The position numbers and the translations under genes were made by a program. From Gryganskiella cystojenkinii (taxonomy: Eukaryota; Mortierellomycota; Mortierellomycetes; Mortierellales; Mortierellaceae): a stretch of 23,650 nucleotides of DNA. The DNA lies in NCBI GenBank assembly GCA_015852425.1, contig JAAAIG010000617.1:1-23650 (forward strand), written 5' to 3'. How positions within the stretch are numbered: the first letter of the stretch is position 1; the number at the start of each line of letters is the position of its first letter. Below the pieces are notes generated by a model, which worked only from the letters and a program-made list of their open reading frames with translations, was not told where the DNA came from and did no database searches. Shown in pieces: positions 1 to 11,000 of this stretch.

Positions 1-1622
1 TTTTTGGAAAAGTTCTCCACCGGGAGAACGCGTTCACTCCTCCTGCCTGACTGAGCAGGATATATAAGGCAAAATGCGGTTCTGCGTGAATGAAATGATG
101 TCTTTTGTTCACGTCATGGTAAAAAAGCCAAAGACGCTTAGTCTCCACTCCCCTCCCTCGATCGGAACAATAACATCACAAAAATATACAAACAAATAGG
201 AGAGGTGGTTAGCAATTTTTTTTTAAAGGATAGCATTGACCATAGTTGACTACACTACAGCAGAAAAGAATGAGCGATCGACCAAACCGGTTTTTTGTGA
301 AGACTTCCAGTTTTTCGTCATAGTTGGATAGGGAAAAAAAAAGAGTAAAAGAACGCGATTCGATTGCAGTTGGGAGAAGGGATGCACGTGCAGGTACATT
401 ACGTGTTTCTAGTCAAGCTGCAGATGATCGTGAGACAACTGGTATGCACTCTGTCATGGGCGAAATCTAGGCAATGCCCAGACTCGGAAGGAGGCCTATT
501 ATTTCGCAAATAAAATAACCTATATTTTTATGGGCGAAATTTATTTAAGGTCGTGTGTCGGCGATCCAGCTCGACCTGGGCTCTTTCTCACGGACAACTT
601 GCCCAGCAGTCTCGATCAACTACACCGCCACACGGGTTCATTGTGTGTGTGGTTGCATAACCTTGATCCGACCATCTATCAAAAGGTTCCTTCTGTAAAA
701 AAAAGGGGATCAAACATGAACAAGACTGTTGCAAAGACTGGAGGTTGGCAGTAGAACTGGCAACGCCGGCAAACACACCATCAAGAAGAGAGAGAGATGA
801 AAAATCAGTCACCTCGTTCCTGTGCCCTGCTCCTGTGTTGCTTTTCCGCCCTGTTCCTCAATCCGGAACTGAGTTCCCTCTCTCCCAAATTTCCCGTGCA
901 GCCCCCTTTCCCAGCTTCTGAAGTTGGCATGGTTTGGTTGAATGGGCATTGGTTACCCTGCCTTCTTCCCCCCTTCTCGTCCCCCTGTCCTGTTCTGTCG
1001 TTTTTTTGTGTCCCCTTTCCAAAAGGTTTTGGACAGACTGGTCAAACAAGGGAAGGCCGGGGGAAAGCGCCCTTCCATCCTCGATTTTTCCTTTCCCATT
1101 GGACTCATCAGTCATTTCGCTTATTTCTTCTCCTCTTCTTCCCTTCTACTTTTTTTTCAACTCTTACTCACTCACTCACTTCTCTTACGTCCCTCTCAAC
1201 GCCCCCATTCTTTACTTTTGTCTTTGTAATTTCTCTTCATGAACGCCTGCCCTGTTCTACTGCTGTAATCTTTGCTTGGTGCACTTTTGTCCATCCATCC
1301 ATCCGTCCATCCATCCACAACCCTCCTTCCTTTGATTCGCCGCCAGCTCCTACAAACCCTGTACATACACATCTTTCCCCTCATTCCTCCTCTGAAACAT
1401 AAACCCTTCACAAACAAAAAAAAAGAAGTTTCAAACCCTTTTCTCTCTACGTCTCCCTCGTTCAACGCGTTCCTTTTTTCGTCCAACAGACGCGTCGTCG
1501 TTGTCGTTCCTTCGGACACTTCCTTCACTACGACCTTCTTTTTGAACTTTCTCTCTGTCATATACCCCTCTTCTCAGTCCCTTTGCAACTTTGATACGAA
1601 AAAAAAGAAATAACTTCAAGTC
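1..1622 (+). promoter_or_regulatory. Upstream region and pyrimidine-rich leader of the PIN4-like gene
   Basis: I see no convincing gene here. A 7-bp stem with a 4-base loop sits at 12-29, and a TATATAAG element lies at 61-68, too far from the next start codon to be its core promoter by itself. From about 800 to 1622 the plus strand is dominated by C and T runs with scattered poly-T. This is common in promoters and 5' leaders of filamentous fungi and fits a leader for the gene starting at 1623. Open frames in it (for example 797-1402) encode Ser/Pro/Phe/Leu-rich low-complexity peptides caused by the pyrimidine bias, so I do not call them genes. The transcription start cannot be placed from sequence alone. 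If it lies far upstream, the leader would contain upstream ATGs, including one at 797. Confidence 0.55.
1290..1318 (+). repeat. TCCA tetranucleotide microsatellite
   Basis: Seven imperfect TCCA units, one changed to TCCG, in the pyrimidine-rich leader. A shorter CTCA/CACT run occurs at about 1166-1181. These are simple repeats, probably length-variable between strains. Confidence 0.85.
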
Positions 1623-4416
1623 ATGACCACCAAGCAGCTCGACATGTCCTTTGATGCCATGAACCTTCGTGACAACGGTCCCTCCCCTCCCATGGACTAC
1701 CAACAGCAGCAGCAGCATATGCAGCACCAAATGCAACAGCACCAACCTCAGCACCAGAGACGTTACTCCCAGTATGGCTCCGAGCGTGCACCCACTAGTC
1801 CCCTGACTCGCAAGAACACTGGAGGTCATCCTGGAAGTGGTAATGCCTCCCAGCGCAACAGCATGCCAATGAACGGCATGGTCATGGGTGTGATGAATCC
1901 CAACATGAACGGTAGTCAGAGTCTCAACAACGGAAAACGACCACCCAACCGCCTCTCAGTCTCCAACATGGTATGTTTTTTATTTTCTTTATCTCTATAC
2001 GACCAACCGACCAACAGTAATTACTCGATACTGGGAAAAAAGTGGAGGGAACAACAGAGGGCTGCGCTCCCTACAGCTTTTTATTTCCTGGGTGGGTTAT
2101 TCTTGGCGTACCACCCCGATCCAAAGAAGGATGGCCCACTTTTTCGTTATCCTCCCTTCTCTTTTGTTTCATTCGAAAGGGGTTCAAGGTTATGTGGAGG
2201 GCGGTGTTTATATTTGTGTGAGAGAGGGGGGCGAATGCTGTCTCCAAGAAAAGAGAGGGACAGAGACAACAGGAGAGTAGGGAAGTTACTCAGGGACAAA
2301 GTGAAGGGGAGGGGGGTAAAGGTCCATCTCGACCATGATTCACAGTGAACACCCCATCTCGTTTTCTATTTTTTTTGTATCTTTTGATACCTCTGTAGTG
2401 ACATTGTTCGCCCACAAACAACAACCCCACGCGCCATTTGCCCACAGACACACGCGCACATGGCACATCGCTGAGTTGGGCACTGATAAAAAAAAAAAGG
2501 ACAGAGACAGATGAGATGAGAGCATTCTTTTTTTTTTTTTTTTTGATTTCCATATTTTTTGTTTCCATTTGGCTCTTTTTCCTTCTCTGAGTCTCCGACT
2601 GCGAGCAACAAAGAGAGCACAGCGTGCCCTTTTTCTCGATGTGTTATGTGGTTCCTTTTGATCTTGTCACCTTTTACTCTCCTTGGAAAAAATGACTTAC
2701 TTTCAGTTGCGCGTTGTTATGCTTTTCATCTTATGCGTCCTTTTTTCCCGAGCAATCGGAGGGGCTGTTACTGAATTCCTATTTGTACTGACCTCTTTCT
2801 ACCTCTTTATACTTTCCCTCTTTCTTCATTTTGTGTTTGCATTTTTGGCTGTCGTAAACCCAACAGAACTGGAGCCCCCCACAGGCAACGCCACTTCAGT
2901 CGCCCGTCTTTCAACAGGACCCTCGTCAACAACAGCAACCCCAGTACTACCAGACCTATGCGTATCAACCCATGATGCAACCGGGACCTTTGCTCGCCCA
3001 GTTTCAACCCTCGCTGTATGCTCAGCAACCCTTGCCGTTGCATCATCAACTGCAACAGCAACAGCAGACCATGATGTTGCAGCCTGGCGAAGAACCCGTC
3101 GAGACAATTCCGACCGCGATTGTGATCAAGAATATCCCGTTTCAGATCAAGCGTGAATCGTTGTTGGCGATCCTCGATAACCTCGATATCCCGAAACCAT
3201 ATGCGCTCAACTATCATTTCGATAACGGAGTCTTTCGTGGATTAGCCTTTGCGAATTACAGGACCGCAGAGGAGACGGATCTTGTCTACCAGGCCGTCAA
3301 CGGGTTGGATGTCCAGGGTCGAAAACTTCGCGTCGAGTTTAAAAAAGTCATGCCTGCAGCAGAACAGGAGAAACGTGATCAAGAAAAAGCCGCTGCGGCC
3401 GCGTTGGCGGCCCAGGAGGCCCTCCAGCGTCGCGAAGCCGAGATCATGGAGGCTCAGTTACAGGAACAACAGCAGGAACGTCAAGAACGTCAACGGGAAC
3501 TGATGGAGTTGCAAAACCGAGAATTCGATAGGACCCGGAACCGATCCTCGACCGCTGCGTTGTTGGAACGTCGGGATTCCGGCCGAAGTCTTTTGGACAG
3601 GGACGAGACCGCGGCGTTGAGTCTGAGCCAGTTGGACTTAAACGATGGCGAGACGTTGGCATTTTATGATCGTCTGTTGATGTTCCGAGGCGATTCGACC
3701 AAGGATGACATGATTTTCCCCGAGAACACGACGGCCCGTCAACGTCGGATCTTGCATTTGATCGCAGACAAGTTGTCGCTGCATCATTTTACAGAGAGTG
3801 AGGGACAGTTGCGAAGGTTGATTATAATGAAGACCCCGCCCTCCAACTCTGTGCTCGAATCTGCCGCGCATATCTCACCTGGCACTCCTACCAAGGTATG
3901 CTATTATACTATTATGCTATGGATGGTGCTTTGGAAGGAGTGTATATACAATCTATACTCACACGTCACACGTTCCCACATTTTTTTTTTCCAAATTACT
4001 CATAGCAACGCCCCATGTCCTTTGCTGGACGAGGCTCGCTTCGATCAGACAGTCCGATCTACAAGTCCAGGACACCGCTGCCAGATATTCCCAGTGGTTC
4101 TTCGACCACGGCCACGCCTATTAACACGAGCAGCACCAACCTCGGTGGCGGAACCAATGGTGGTGGCAGCACCACTGCTAGCAACTATACCTATACTTCG
4201 ACGACCATGTCCTCCGGATCGGCTTCACCCACGCGATCGCTTTACAGACGTTCGATCGTCTTTGATATTTCTTCGGCCGCGACTGGAGCTGCCGCTGGAG
4301 GCAACTTGATATACCCTATTCGTCAGCCCAAAGGACCAGAGCCGGGCAAGATGTTCACGATCCGAGAACAGAAACAACTCCGAGATGCGACCATGATCAA
4401 GCCTGCATTCGCTTAA
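1623..4416 (+). CDS. PIN4: PIN4/Cip1/Cip2-type RNA-binding protein (RRM + R3H)
   Basis: Exons are 1623-1970, 2867-3895 and 4006-4416, all joined in phase 0, giving about 595 aa. Donors are GTATGT and GTATGC; acceptors are CAACAG and CATAG. Residues 1-195 are Gln/Met/Pro-rich and disordered, with poly-Q stretches and SP/TP sites. An RRM spans about 199-277, with RNP2 IVIKNI and an RNP1-like FRGLAFANY; the segment YHFDNGVFRGLAFANY is typical of the PIN4/Cip family. A Glu/Gln/Arg/Ala-rich, probably helical segment follows (about 281-345). An R3H domain at about 381-439 carries the R-x3-H signature RRILH. The tail is Ser/Thr/Gly-rich and ends in a basic RQPKGPEPGKMF segment. Known relatives (yeast Pin4/Mdt1, fission yeast Cip1/Cip2) bind mRNA and influence stress response and the cell cycle, and the RRM-plus-R3H layout is mainly fungal. 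Binding of single-stranded RNA and phosphoregulation at SP/TP sites are inferences. The ATG at 1623 is chosen because it opens exon 1 directly after the leader. Confidence 0.88.
1971..2866 (+). other. Long first intron (896 bp) of the PIN4-like gene
   Basis: It begins GTATGT after codon 116 and ends CCAACAG before an in-frame Asn-Trp-Ser-Pro-Pro segment. It is about eight times longer than most other introns in the window (81-125 bp). It contains a 17-base T run at 2528-2544, an A run near 2490, and a G-rich patch at about 2301-2322. An alternative acceptor CCCCACAG lies 18 bases further in (ending at 2884) and would keep frame. Short open frames inside it show no recognisable domain. I cannot exclude a small alternative exon. 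Confidence 0.75.
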
Positions 4417-5096
4417 ACGAAACTAAGGACAGCAAAAATATGACAACAGGCAACAACCTTTTACGACAAAAAGAACTGTAGATAACAATAACGATGGGGG
4501 ACAGGAATTTTTTGTAGTGAGTTTTGAGCGAAAGGGGGAAAAGGAGGAGGGGACGATGACGCGAAGGAGTTCACATGCACATAGTAACGCAGTCTTTTGT
4601 TATTTTTTTTTATTTGAAAAATATTCACTTCTCAAAAAGAAATGATATTTTTGTATTAAAATCAAAAATTAAACCATCCACAACTCCCACGATCTTCAAA
4701 TCTCGTGCCTTGTCTGCTATGTATTGGCGCCGGCAGACAGCCATCGTCCGGGTGTGACGCGCAACTAGCGTGTCTTTGCTGTTTCACCACCATTTCCTTC
4801 GTTGTCCGCCTCTCTTAAAGCTAATTGTTTTCTTGACTCACTCAACAAAAATCTGTTGATCTCGACATGACCGAACTCCGCTCTCTGCAAGAAAATAGGG
4901 CGAGGGGGGAAATGACCGGACATCGACAATCAGTTGGGGACGGGACTTGGGCTCAGCCGGTTCTCCCGAATGAACATGCCGGCACTAGGATGCGAGAAAA
5001 ATAAATATATGCGGCAATCGGAGAGTGGACGGTAATATCTTTCTCGTCCCTTCACAGTGATTCACAATCGTCCCAAATCAAAAAAAAAAAAAACAG
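4417..5096 (+). other. Intergenic region between PIN4-like gene and CSF1
   Basis: This should hold the 3' UTR of the PIN4-like gene, the CSF1 promoter, and the CSF1 first exon. No canonical AATAAA follows the PIN4 stop until 5000-5005, inside an AT-rich AATAAATATAT patch that could equally be a TATA-like element. Frames beginning with ATG are short: 4556-4645 (29 aa) and 4867-5004 (45 aa). Neither resembles CSF1 nor carries a proper membrane span. A pyrimidine tract ending CTTCACAG at 5057 and an A-rich AAACAG at 5096 are the two acceptor candidates for the first recognised CSF1 exon. Confidence 0.6.
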
Positions 5097-8000
5097 AATC
5101 CCTGCAGATCGCACCGCTCGGAGGCAGGATCTTGTTCAAGAATTTCAGATACCATTCCAGGAACCAGTCGATCACTGTGTTACACGGATATATCTCCTTC
5201 CGATACTGGCTCTGGAATGTCAGGACAGAGGACGACCCCATCCCAGAGGACTCGACTTCAAAGGACACTGGTATGGTATCATGTTTTCGCGATTTTATTT
5301 TTTATTTTTATATATATCCTTTGGATATCCACCTTGCTGTGTTGTTGTTGGCCCGTCAACTACCAACTACTAAACTTTTGTCCCTGATCCATAGGCGCAA
5401 ATGAAAAGGATAATTGCCGGATAACCTGTCATCTCGTCGGACTCGAGTGGTTCATGTACAACAGGACACCTGCCTACGATGTTCTTGCCACCACTCTCGG
5501 ACTGAACCCGGACGCGACTCCCTTTGAGACCAACTCCGAAAACCCAAACCCCAGTGTTTCTGGTACGTACCAAGGTCTCATGAAATGAAAAAAAATACGG
5601 GCATGCTCAGAACCAGTGTCAAGTGGACTAACCACGCCCTTCCTATCGCGAACTAGTCGATATGGAAAACGTTACGCAGGATGACGGATCGGCTGACAAT
5701 TGGTTCAGGAGGCTCTTGCCTGTCAAAATTGTTTGTGAGACAGGCGCCATTATCATGGGCAATGCGCATCTCCCGTCCTTGCTTGTCGCATCTTTCCCTC
5801 ACGCCCACAGCATGTACTCTGCGACAAAGACACGGTCATCATTGGACAAGTACAAGACTGTACTACTAGTCACCTTTGAGACGCCGTCAATTGACTTGAG
5901 ACCAAACGCGGATTACAACACTGCCATCATCGGAAGGAATATGGGCGAGGTTCCTGACATCTCAAAGCTGTAACGTTATACTGATCCTTGTCTGAAAAGA
6001 AAGAGTTGATGGGGCACGCCTTATCATCGTTTCTAACTTGCTTTTTTTTCTATAAAATAGCCCTCCGACGCGACCAACAAAGATGCAACAGCTGATAACA
6101 CCCGTCAAGACATTGTGGACAAAGTACTTTGGCATGACGAGAAAGGAGGCAGAGGAATGGCATGGCTTACCCAGATACAATCAAAATATCTCATTGGAAA
6201 GTCTAAAGGATAATCAGTTTCACGAGTATGCGATGGTTCGCAATGTCCTTCAGTGCAACGAACTCGGATTGAGATACTACACAGATGTTGCTGGTATGTT
6301 TTTTTTCATGATGCTTTCCGTTGTTGATCGTGATTTTGATCAGCATGACTAACAGTCGGACCATCGTGTCATAGGCAAAGTCCCGGAACCTTCGATTCAT
6401 GGCCCCGATGCCGATGTGGATCTACCGCCAGAGTGGGGAATCGAATTGATTATCGACGAAGCTGTCATTTCGTATGGCCCCTGGGCGGATCGTCAACGGA
6501 CAGAGATTCAAAATTTCTATTTCCCAAATTCATACCGGAGTCAAGTCGAAACACCAGAGGCACAACCGGGCGAGGACCGTATCCACGCTGCTCTGCATAT
6601 GACTGTGACTTTTAGCTCTTCGGTGACATTCAAGATTCCAACGCAAGAGAAATCAAAGGTATACAAAAAAAAAAAGCAACCCCGGATATTTTATCCGCAT
6701 CAATCTTTATCGTGTAGTACCTAGTTCTAACCTGATATAAATTTGATAGGACTGGAAATACAACGACCCTGAGTTTCAGGCAGTACAAGGAGGCAAATCT
6801 ATGCGACCTTTTGGATGGCTCGAACTGAAGGCGACAGACGGCTCTATGGTCTCAGTCGACATACCCATGATTTATGGACCAGACGGTTACAAGAACACGG
6901 TCCAGGTCGATCTTTTGAACCTTGTGATCACTTCAAGCGTGAATTATGCGTCCGTGATCACCCACAAAGAGTTTAATGTAAGTCCCTCCTCCCTTCTAGA
7001 CTGCTGCTTTGAAAATCAAGTGCCTTGCAGGATCTAACCTCTATTGTTGGATATCATAATATAGATGTCATGCGAGTTGAACAACCCGCTGGTTTGGAAT
7101 GAACAACGGAACTGGGATTTTAAATTCTCGATGGATTCGCCAAAGATTTACCTCCTGAGGGACCATATCACTCTCATCCAGGATCTGACCAAGGATTGGA
7201 CATCGGGACCTGCCGTCGATATGGCCTACTTTGTACCCTTCAAGTACGATTTCGACATCAAGCTACCCAATTTCCAGCTTTATACCTACGTTAATGAGCA
7301 TAACATCATCAACGAGCCCACAGAATTGGATGAGAATGGTAAAATGTTTTTGGCATCTGATACGGTGTTGACAAGATAGAGGAAATAGTCCTTCTCGAAA
7401 TCCTAACCTGGGTGTATTTTTCCTTTTACAGCTTTCATCATTGCCGCAGGAAAGAGTCTGGATTGCAACGTGGTGCTTCCCTTTGTGGAATACAATCCAG
7501 AAGTCACATCCATCACGTTCGACGTTGAGGTAAGCTCATACTCTTCGAGAAGCAGCAAGATTATTTTACAGTACCGTAACCCATTTGCTCATGCGAAATC
7601 GCCTTCCTCCTATAGATTCGGGATGGAGGTCTAGAAATTCAATTACCACTCGCCCACACCCTCGGAGAGTTTTCGACCCCAGATTCCAAAAACTTTGCCG
7701 TCATTCCTTCAGTCGTCATCAACGGAACTTACGACTACTACGGTTTTGTGGACCCCAGTCATATTGAAACGCTGAACTTGGATGTCAAAGGCCAAGGAGT
7801 AACAGTCAAGCTTTTCGGAAACGTCATCCGATATGTCCTTATTCTCATGGACAACTATGCGGGGTTATACATCAACTTTGTCACCATGGAGGAATACCGC
7901 TTGAAACGCACCGATCCACCTGGGACGGAGAAAGCAGAGTGGAAGCAGGCGAATGCCAAGGTAATGTCCGAGTTCATGTTAGTATGCTTTGTCTGTCCCT

Positions 8001-11000
8001 TGTCATTTATAGGCTGACTCAATGTTTTTTTTGGCATTTGATAGCCGCCAAGCGACCCCTTCGAGGTCTACGTTCACTTTATTACGACCGACACCACCCT
8101 TATCTTACCTGAAAATCTGTACAGCTGCGACAATTATTCAGAGATCACTTGTGCTGAACTGCAGCTCGATCTCAGGAACCTGGACGTTTACATGGGTTAG
8201 TATCCTATGCGTATGCTTTTCCGGGATTGCGCTCTAGTGCTGGACATGAAAAAAAAATCTATTAACACGAGGTGGCTTTTTTTTTTGTTACATTGTTAAC
8301 CTAGATATGCATGTCAACATCAGTCCTCTTACATGGAGTAGGCAAGTCGTCAAGCCGTCCAATTTTGGATCCAGAATATCCCAGGGCGATCAAAATTATC
8401 TCTTCATCGACGGGATCTCCATCTATGCGCATCGTCTCTTTGGTCCTCTCCCAAAAACTACGACCTACGTTGCAAACTGGAAACTGGACATTGGATCGAT
8501 TTACGGACAGATCAAACCCTCGTTCTTGCTCGGTGTTTCGTCATTTGCCAAGGCGTTCGGGTACAACCTGGTCGATGGCGATAATGCATTCCCACCAGAA
8601 TACGCGACTGTGACCCCGCCGGATATCACGTTTGTGGATTTGAGTGTCAAGGAGATTGACGTCTCTATATGGGGTGAGGACGTGGTCAGTCAGATCCTGC
8701 TCAAGGACGGAATCGTGGTCCACTTTGATGACGTGATCAATGAACGGTATATCGGACGTGTAGTTCTGAAGATGCAATCACTCGTCGTGCGGTCCATGGC
8801 TCTAACAGAAGCGAGCAAGGAAGGAAGCACAGTTGATACAGAATGTGTAAGTGTCACGATACCCCTTCCTCCCCTACAGCGCTTTCAAAACAGTCCTTCA
8901 CTCTCTAACGATTTTCTTCTCTTGATCAATTTCTGTAGAATGACCATGCACCATGGGTCGAGATTGCGAGTTTGAATTGCGCTTTTGATGTCACGGTCTA
9001 TATCGGTGCAGGCGATTGGAAGGAACGCCGAGAGAAGCAACAGAATTTTGTCCGCGATCAGGATCGGGAGACTTTACGTTGCCCCTATATCTATGCAAGA
9101 AAAGGTTATGGCGCCCGGAATCACCCTCCTCAACATGCCAACCTAAAGGACAGCCATTTTGGGACTATTTATGTACCTCCGTTGACGTTTGACCTCGCAG
9201 CCCTGCATGGCGAAAATTCGATCAAGAGTGCTGCTTCGATGGTCGAACTCCCGAGTGAGTGTGAATCCATGATCGAATACATGTCCGATTCCAGTTCCCA
9301 GAGTGAAGGCCAACGACAGGTTATTCGAAGGTACAGTTTTCAGCTTTGCGTTGGGTTGGTCTTGCCTTTTTTTCTTCTTCTATAAACGCTTCACATCCAA
9401 CTGAACCTTTTTTCTACAGATCTGTCTCCTCATTCTCAATAGGCCAGTCTGGCGACAGTGACACGGAGAGTGACCTTAGCTCGGATGGGTCGATTCAGGT
9501 GGATCTAGCGGACCTGGACTCTGACGACTTGGACCTACGATACTCGAGCGACGGTGAATCTGCGGACGAATTCGGATATGCAGATGACTTGGAAGGTAAA
9601 GTCCAGCAATTAAAACTCGCGGAATGACTGACATTTCGGAGTATGTTTTTCTAGCGCACTAACAAGTGACATCTCGTGTGTGGTAGGTTTAGGAGACCCT
9701 GAGTTCAAGACTGCGCCGACAGCACCGCTGAGAACCATCCCATATAGCAGTTACCTTAAACGGTATACGGTCTCTGCTACGCGCTCTGCTTGGAACCGTA
9801 ATCCTTATATGCCGCCACCGAGAGTGATCTTTTCTCAAGCACAGGTGCGGCTTGACAAGGACAAAAAGATATTTTTGCATTGAATCTTCTTGAACATGTA
9901 CATGTTCTCATCAATTTTCTTTATTGTTTTTTTTTGTTTGTTTATAGACGGGTGACACACTGGATGACATTCCGAGGCACCATCCTTTTGCTAATTTTGA
10001 GGAGGCGTTCGGGACGACAGGATTCGATGAACCCAACATTTCGTCCGCACAACCAAAAGGACAAGAAACCTCGGACGAAAAGAGAACAACGATCGTAGTC
10101 GAGGCTACCCAGGATGTCAAAATCCTACTCACCCCGATTCTTCTCAAGATTGTCCAAGAGTTTTTGGAGGCTATTAATGCAGAGGTAATTTTTTTTATGA
10201 ATGTTTTGGGTTCCAATGGTCACAACACTCACAGGGCAAGCTTGATATTCAAAGCATAACACGTATGCTTCTCTGGGGGGTTTTTTATTCTATTCGTTGT
10301 TTGTAGGAATGGGACTTGGAGACTATGCTGGATGTGACGCAGATGGAATACGTGGAACTATTGACTCGAATGCAACCCAGTAAACTGCACTCGCAACAGT
10401 TCCTCGTCAACATCCCCAGGGTGCATATTCGGATTATTCAAGATGTGATGATGCCGGATGCGATGAACGGAGGGGATGACATCAACATGATCAAGACCCG
10501 ATACGAACTCTCTGGCGCAAATTTGTGTGCGATTGACGTTGTTCTCGACGATGCCGCCATTATTGCCGCAGTAAAATACGAGGATGAGGAATTCGGAAAG
10601 TTTGTGCCAGGCAAGAAACACATTGCGTCCTTCAAGGTAGTCGAGTCACGAGCCAACGTGGATTTCACAAAGTTCAAGCTGAACGCTCGGTTTGTTTCCA
10701 CGTCGGCAGAACGTATCTTTGGTATCCCGGATCATCGTCACCAGTTCTCGCGTCTCGGAATCAGTCAACTCTCGACCCATCATAAAGAGCCCGTGATTGC
10801 CGACATCTCGTTCGAGAACTTCAAGTTACGACTTGTCCGGTCTGCGAATCCCAACCACTTTTCTGCCAATTTGGAAAAGTTCTCAGTCTTGTTTATTAAT
10901 CAGTCGGCCGAGATTGTGGCTGGATCGATCTGTTCCTGGCTTACGTTCCTCAAGGATCTTGGGACGATTCTCAAGCGGTTCCAACTTCGTCGGTCCAAAC

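Noticed and set aside
12..29. 7-bp stem-loop as a terminator or RNA structure
   Set aside because: It is short and at the window edge, with no adjacent gene visible; it could be chance.
358..372. A 15-base word (358-372) repeated at 17684-17698
   Set aside because: One exact 15-base match in a window of this size is near chance expectation, and the flanks do not match.
797..1402. 201-codon plus-strand open frame upstream of the PIN4-like gene
   Set aside because: The peptide is Ser/Pro/Phe/Leu low complexity produced by the C/T-rich strand bias; overlapping frames are equally open and none shows a domain.
2528..2544. 17-base T run as a possible retroelement tail
   Set aside because: There is no target-site duplication, no adjacent element sequence, and it sits in an intron already rich in homopolymers.
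4867..5004. 45-codon ATG frame as the missing first CSF1 exon
   Set aside because: It is polar with no membrane span, ends in a stop, and offers no suitable donor in phase with the exon at 5097.
5057..5096. Use of 5057 as the CSF1 start codon
   Set aside because: The codon is GTG, not ATG. The 13 codons it would add include four lysines from an A run and do not resemble the family N-terminus.
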